Source of the DNA: Luteimonas abyssi
Lineage (GTDB): Bacteria; Pseudomonadota; Gammaproteobacteria; Xanthomonadales; Xanthomonadaceae
Assembly (NCBI RefSeq): GCF_001482195.1
Contig: NZ_KQ759763.1
Location: 135,623-199,622, forward strand
Direction of reading: 5' to 3'
Length of the DNA: 64,000 nucleotides
A program made the translations under genes and the position numbers. Below the pieces are notes generated by a model. It was not told where the DNA came from. It made no database searches and saw only the letters and a program-made list of their open reading frames with translations. Below are positions 62,989-64,000 of this stretch, one piece after another. Every line of letters begins with the position of its first letter. The stretch's first letter is position 1.

Positions 62989-63807
62989 ATGGTCACGATC
63001 CAGCAGGGACTGCGCAGTGACGGCGTGGCGGTCTCGATGTCGCAGTTGTGCCGCTGGTTCGGCGTGCCGCGTCGGACGGTCTACTACCGGCCAGTGAAGG
63101 CGGCACCGGTGGTGCGGCCGGAGCTGGCCGACCCGATCAAGCAGTTGATCGAGGCCGAGCCGGCATTCGGCTATCGCACGGTCGCCGGCTTGCTGGGCAT
63201 GAACAAGAACACGGTGCAGCGGATCTTCCAGTTGATGGGCTGGCAGGTGCGCAAGCGCGCTGTGGGCATGCGTCCCCGCATCCAGGCACTGCTCTCGGTG
63301 GCGTCGGCGCCGAACCAGCGTTGGGCGACCGATCTGTGCCGGATCTGGGGCGGCCGCGACGGCTGGCTCACCTTGGCGCTGGTGATCGACTGCCACACCC
63401 GACAACTGCTGGGCTGGCACTTGTCGCGAACCGGCCGTGCGACGACGGCCGCAGCGGCTCTGGAGCAGGCGTTGATCACGCGCTTCGGCACGCTCGGCCG
63501 CGTTCGCGAACCGTTCCTGCTGCGCTCGGATAACGGATTGGTCTTTACCAGCCGCCACTACACGCGCCTGGTGCGCAGCTATGGCCTGCGGCAGGAGTTC
63601 ATCACGCCGCACTGTCCACAGCAGAACGGCATGGTGGAACGCGTCATCCGCACACTGAAGGAGCAATGCGCCCACCGCCATCGCTTCGAAAGCCAACAGC
63701 ATGCAATGCGCGTGATCAGCGACTGGATCCAGTTCTATAACCACCGGCGGCCGCACCAGGCGCTGGGCATGAAAACACCCGCCGAGGCATACGCTTTAGC
63801 GGCCTGA
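62989..63807 (+). CDS. IS3-family transposase OrfB (DDE integrase)
   Basis: A 272-residue transposase with an N-terminal HTH_21 region (LCRWFGVPRRTVYYRP... IKQLIEAEPAFGYRTVAGLLGMNKNTVQRIFQLMGWQVRKR) and an rve integrase core (about 105-260). The catalytic triad is visible: Asp in RWATDLCRIWG, Asp in LLRSDNGLVFTS and Glu in NGMVERVIRTLKEQC, followed by the usual YNHRRPHQALGMKTPAEAY. It is intact and could support transposition if OrfA is functional. The ATG overlaps the original end of orfA (TGATG). Confidence 0.93.
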   Translation: MVTIQQGLRSDGVAVSMSQLCRWFGVPRRTVYYRPVKAAPVVRPELADPIKQLIEAEPAFGYRTVAGLLGMNKNTVQRIFQLMGWQVRKRAVGMRPRIQALLSVASAPNQRWATDLCRIWGGRDGWLTLALVIDCHTRQLLGWHLSRTGRATTAAAALEQALITRFGTLGRVREPFLLRSDNGLVFTSRHYTRLVRSYGLRQEFITPHCPQQNGMVERVIRTLKEQCAHRHRFESQQHAMRVISDWIQFYNHRRPHQALGMKTPAEAYALAA

Positions 63808-63836
63808 CCTGTGCAGGAAGTGCTGGGTCATTACAG

Positions 63837-63929
63837 TTCCTGGCGCTCGACTTGCCGTTCGGCGAGGTCGAGCAACGCGCGATCGCGCGCGCGGGGACGC
63901 TGCCCTACGAGACCGTGTTGCCGCGATGA
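63837..63929 (+). pseudogene. C-terminal fragment of an interrupted gene
   Basis: Directly after the IS3 right end, one frame reads LALDLPFGEVEQRAIARAGTLPYETVLPR and stops at TGA 63927-63929. The codon use is that of the core genome, and the 'AGTLPYE' end faintly recalls alanine racemase-like C-termini, but this is too short to name. The rest of the gene is absent on the other side of the element. The final 71 bp of the window show nothing recognisable. Confidence 0.4.
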
Positions 63930-64000
63930 GTCGCTGCGAACGCCGCCGCATGCCGGGGGCGCGTGCCTGTGGCCGGGACTGGCGAAGTGACGACACGCGC

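Larger units (their letters stand above)
62622..63835 (+). mobile_element. IS3-family insertion sequence
   Basis: A 1214-bp element bounded by inverted repeats: TGTAATGACCCAG at 62622-62634 and its complement CTGGGTCATTACA at 63823-63835; similarity goes on inwards (TTTCCTGCTCAGGT against CTTCCTGCACAGGT) with one gap. It has orfA and orfB in the usual IS3 order. No target-site duplication is evident: the left flank ends GACTT, the right begins GTTCC. The left flank is another IS3 remnant and the right flank an unrelated gene end, so a deletion or recombination probably followed insertion. Confidence 0.9.

Overview
The window reads as chromosome of a high-GC gammaproteobacterium of the Lysobacteraceae (Xanthomonadaceae), most like Luteimonas or Lysobacter. 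The evidence is very high GC in the core genes, several OprP-type porins, abundant sensory genes, families of palindromic 'CCCTCTCCCGC...GCGGGAGAGGG' intergenic repeats, and a lasso-peptide locus resembling those of Rhodanobacter and Xanthomonas. The genus is inferred, not proven.

Left part (about 1-36.6 kb, core-like): end of an OmpR-type regulator, transaldolase, an SGNH hydrolase-methyltransferase pair, an AlaA-like aminotransferase, and rsgA. A tricarboxylate-uptake module follows: an OprP porin and CitMHS carrier, divergent from a four-gene run with overlapping ends (response regulator, kinase, periplasmic binding protein, QEGLA/DUF1704 protein). Next is a signalling block: a propeller-GGDEF protein, a LuxR-type regulator, a hybrid kinase and a chemoreceptor. 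Two more porins, an esterase, NADP-malic enzyme (maeB), a repeat array holding a 179-bp tandem duplication, a CPA2 antiporter, a kinase with two stand-alone receivers, and pyruvate dehydrogenase E1 (aceE) with a strong terminator complete this part.

Right part (about 36.6-64 kb, accessory, visibly less GC-rich in several blocks): (a) vsr and a C5 DNA methyltransferase beside an unusual two-gene unit, a soluble protein with two GHKL ATPase domains and a receiver protein with an uncharacterised C-terminal domain; (b) a PAAR-DUF4329 candidate type VI effector with a lipoprotein that may give immunity; (c) two paralogous XRE regulators, each behind heptamer repeats phased at exactly 15 bp; (d) a rhodanodin-like lasso peptide cluster: TonB receptor and isopeptidase on one strand, precursor-B-C on the other. 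The 47-residue precursor (53255-53398) is easy to miss; (e) an RHS/YD-repeat locus whose large gene is split by one amber codon, followed by a small RHS-core protein with a predicted PD-(D/E)XK nuclease tip and a candidate immunity gene; (f) a GntR-type regulator and an IS3-family element lying against the remnant of another IS3 element.

The most promising candidates for poorly described biology are the dual-GHKL/receiver pair beside Dcm and Vsr, the 15-bp phased operators of the XRE pair, and the lasso cluster with an 11-bp phased promoter element. Starts of several genes were moved downstream of the longest open frame where a ribosome-binding site or signal peptide supported it.
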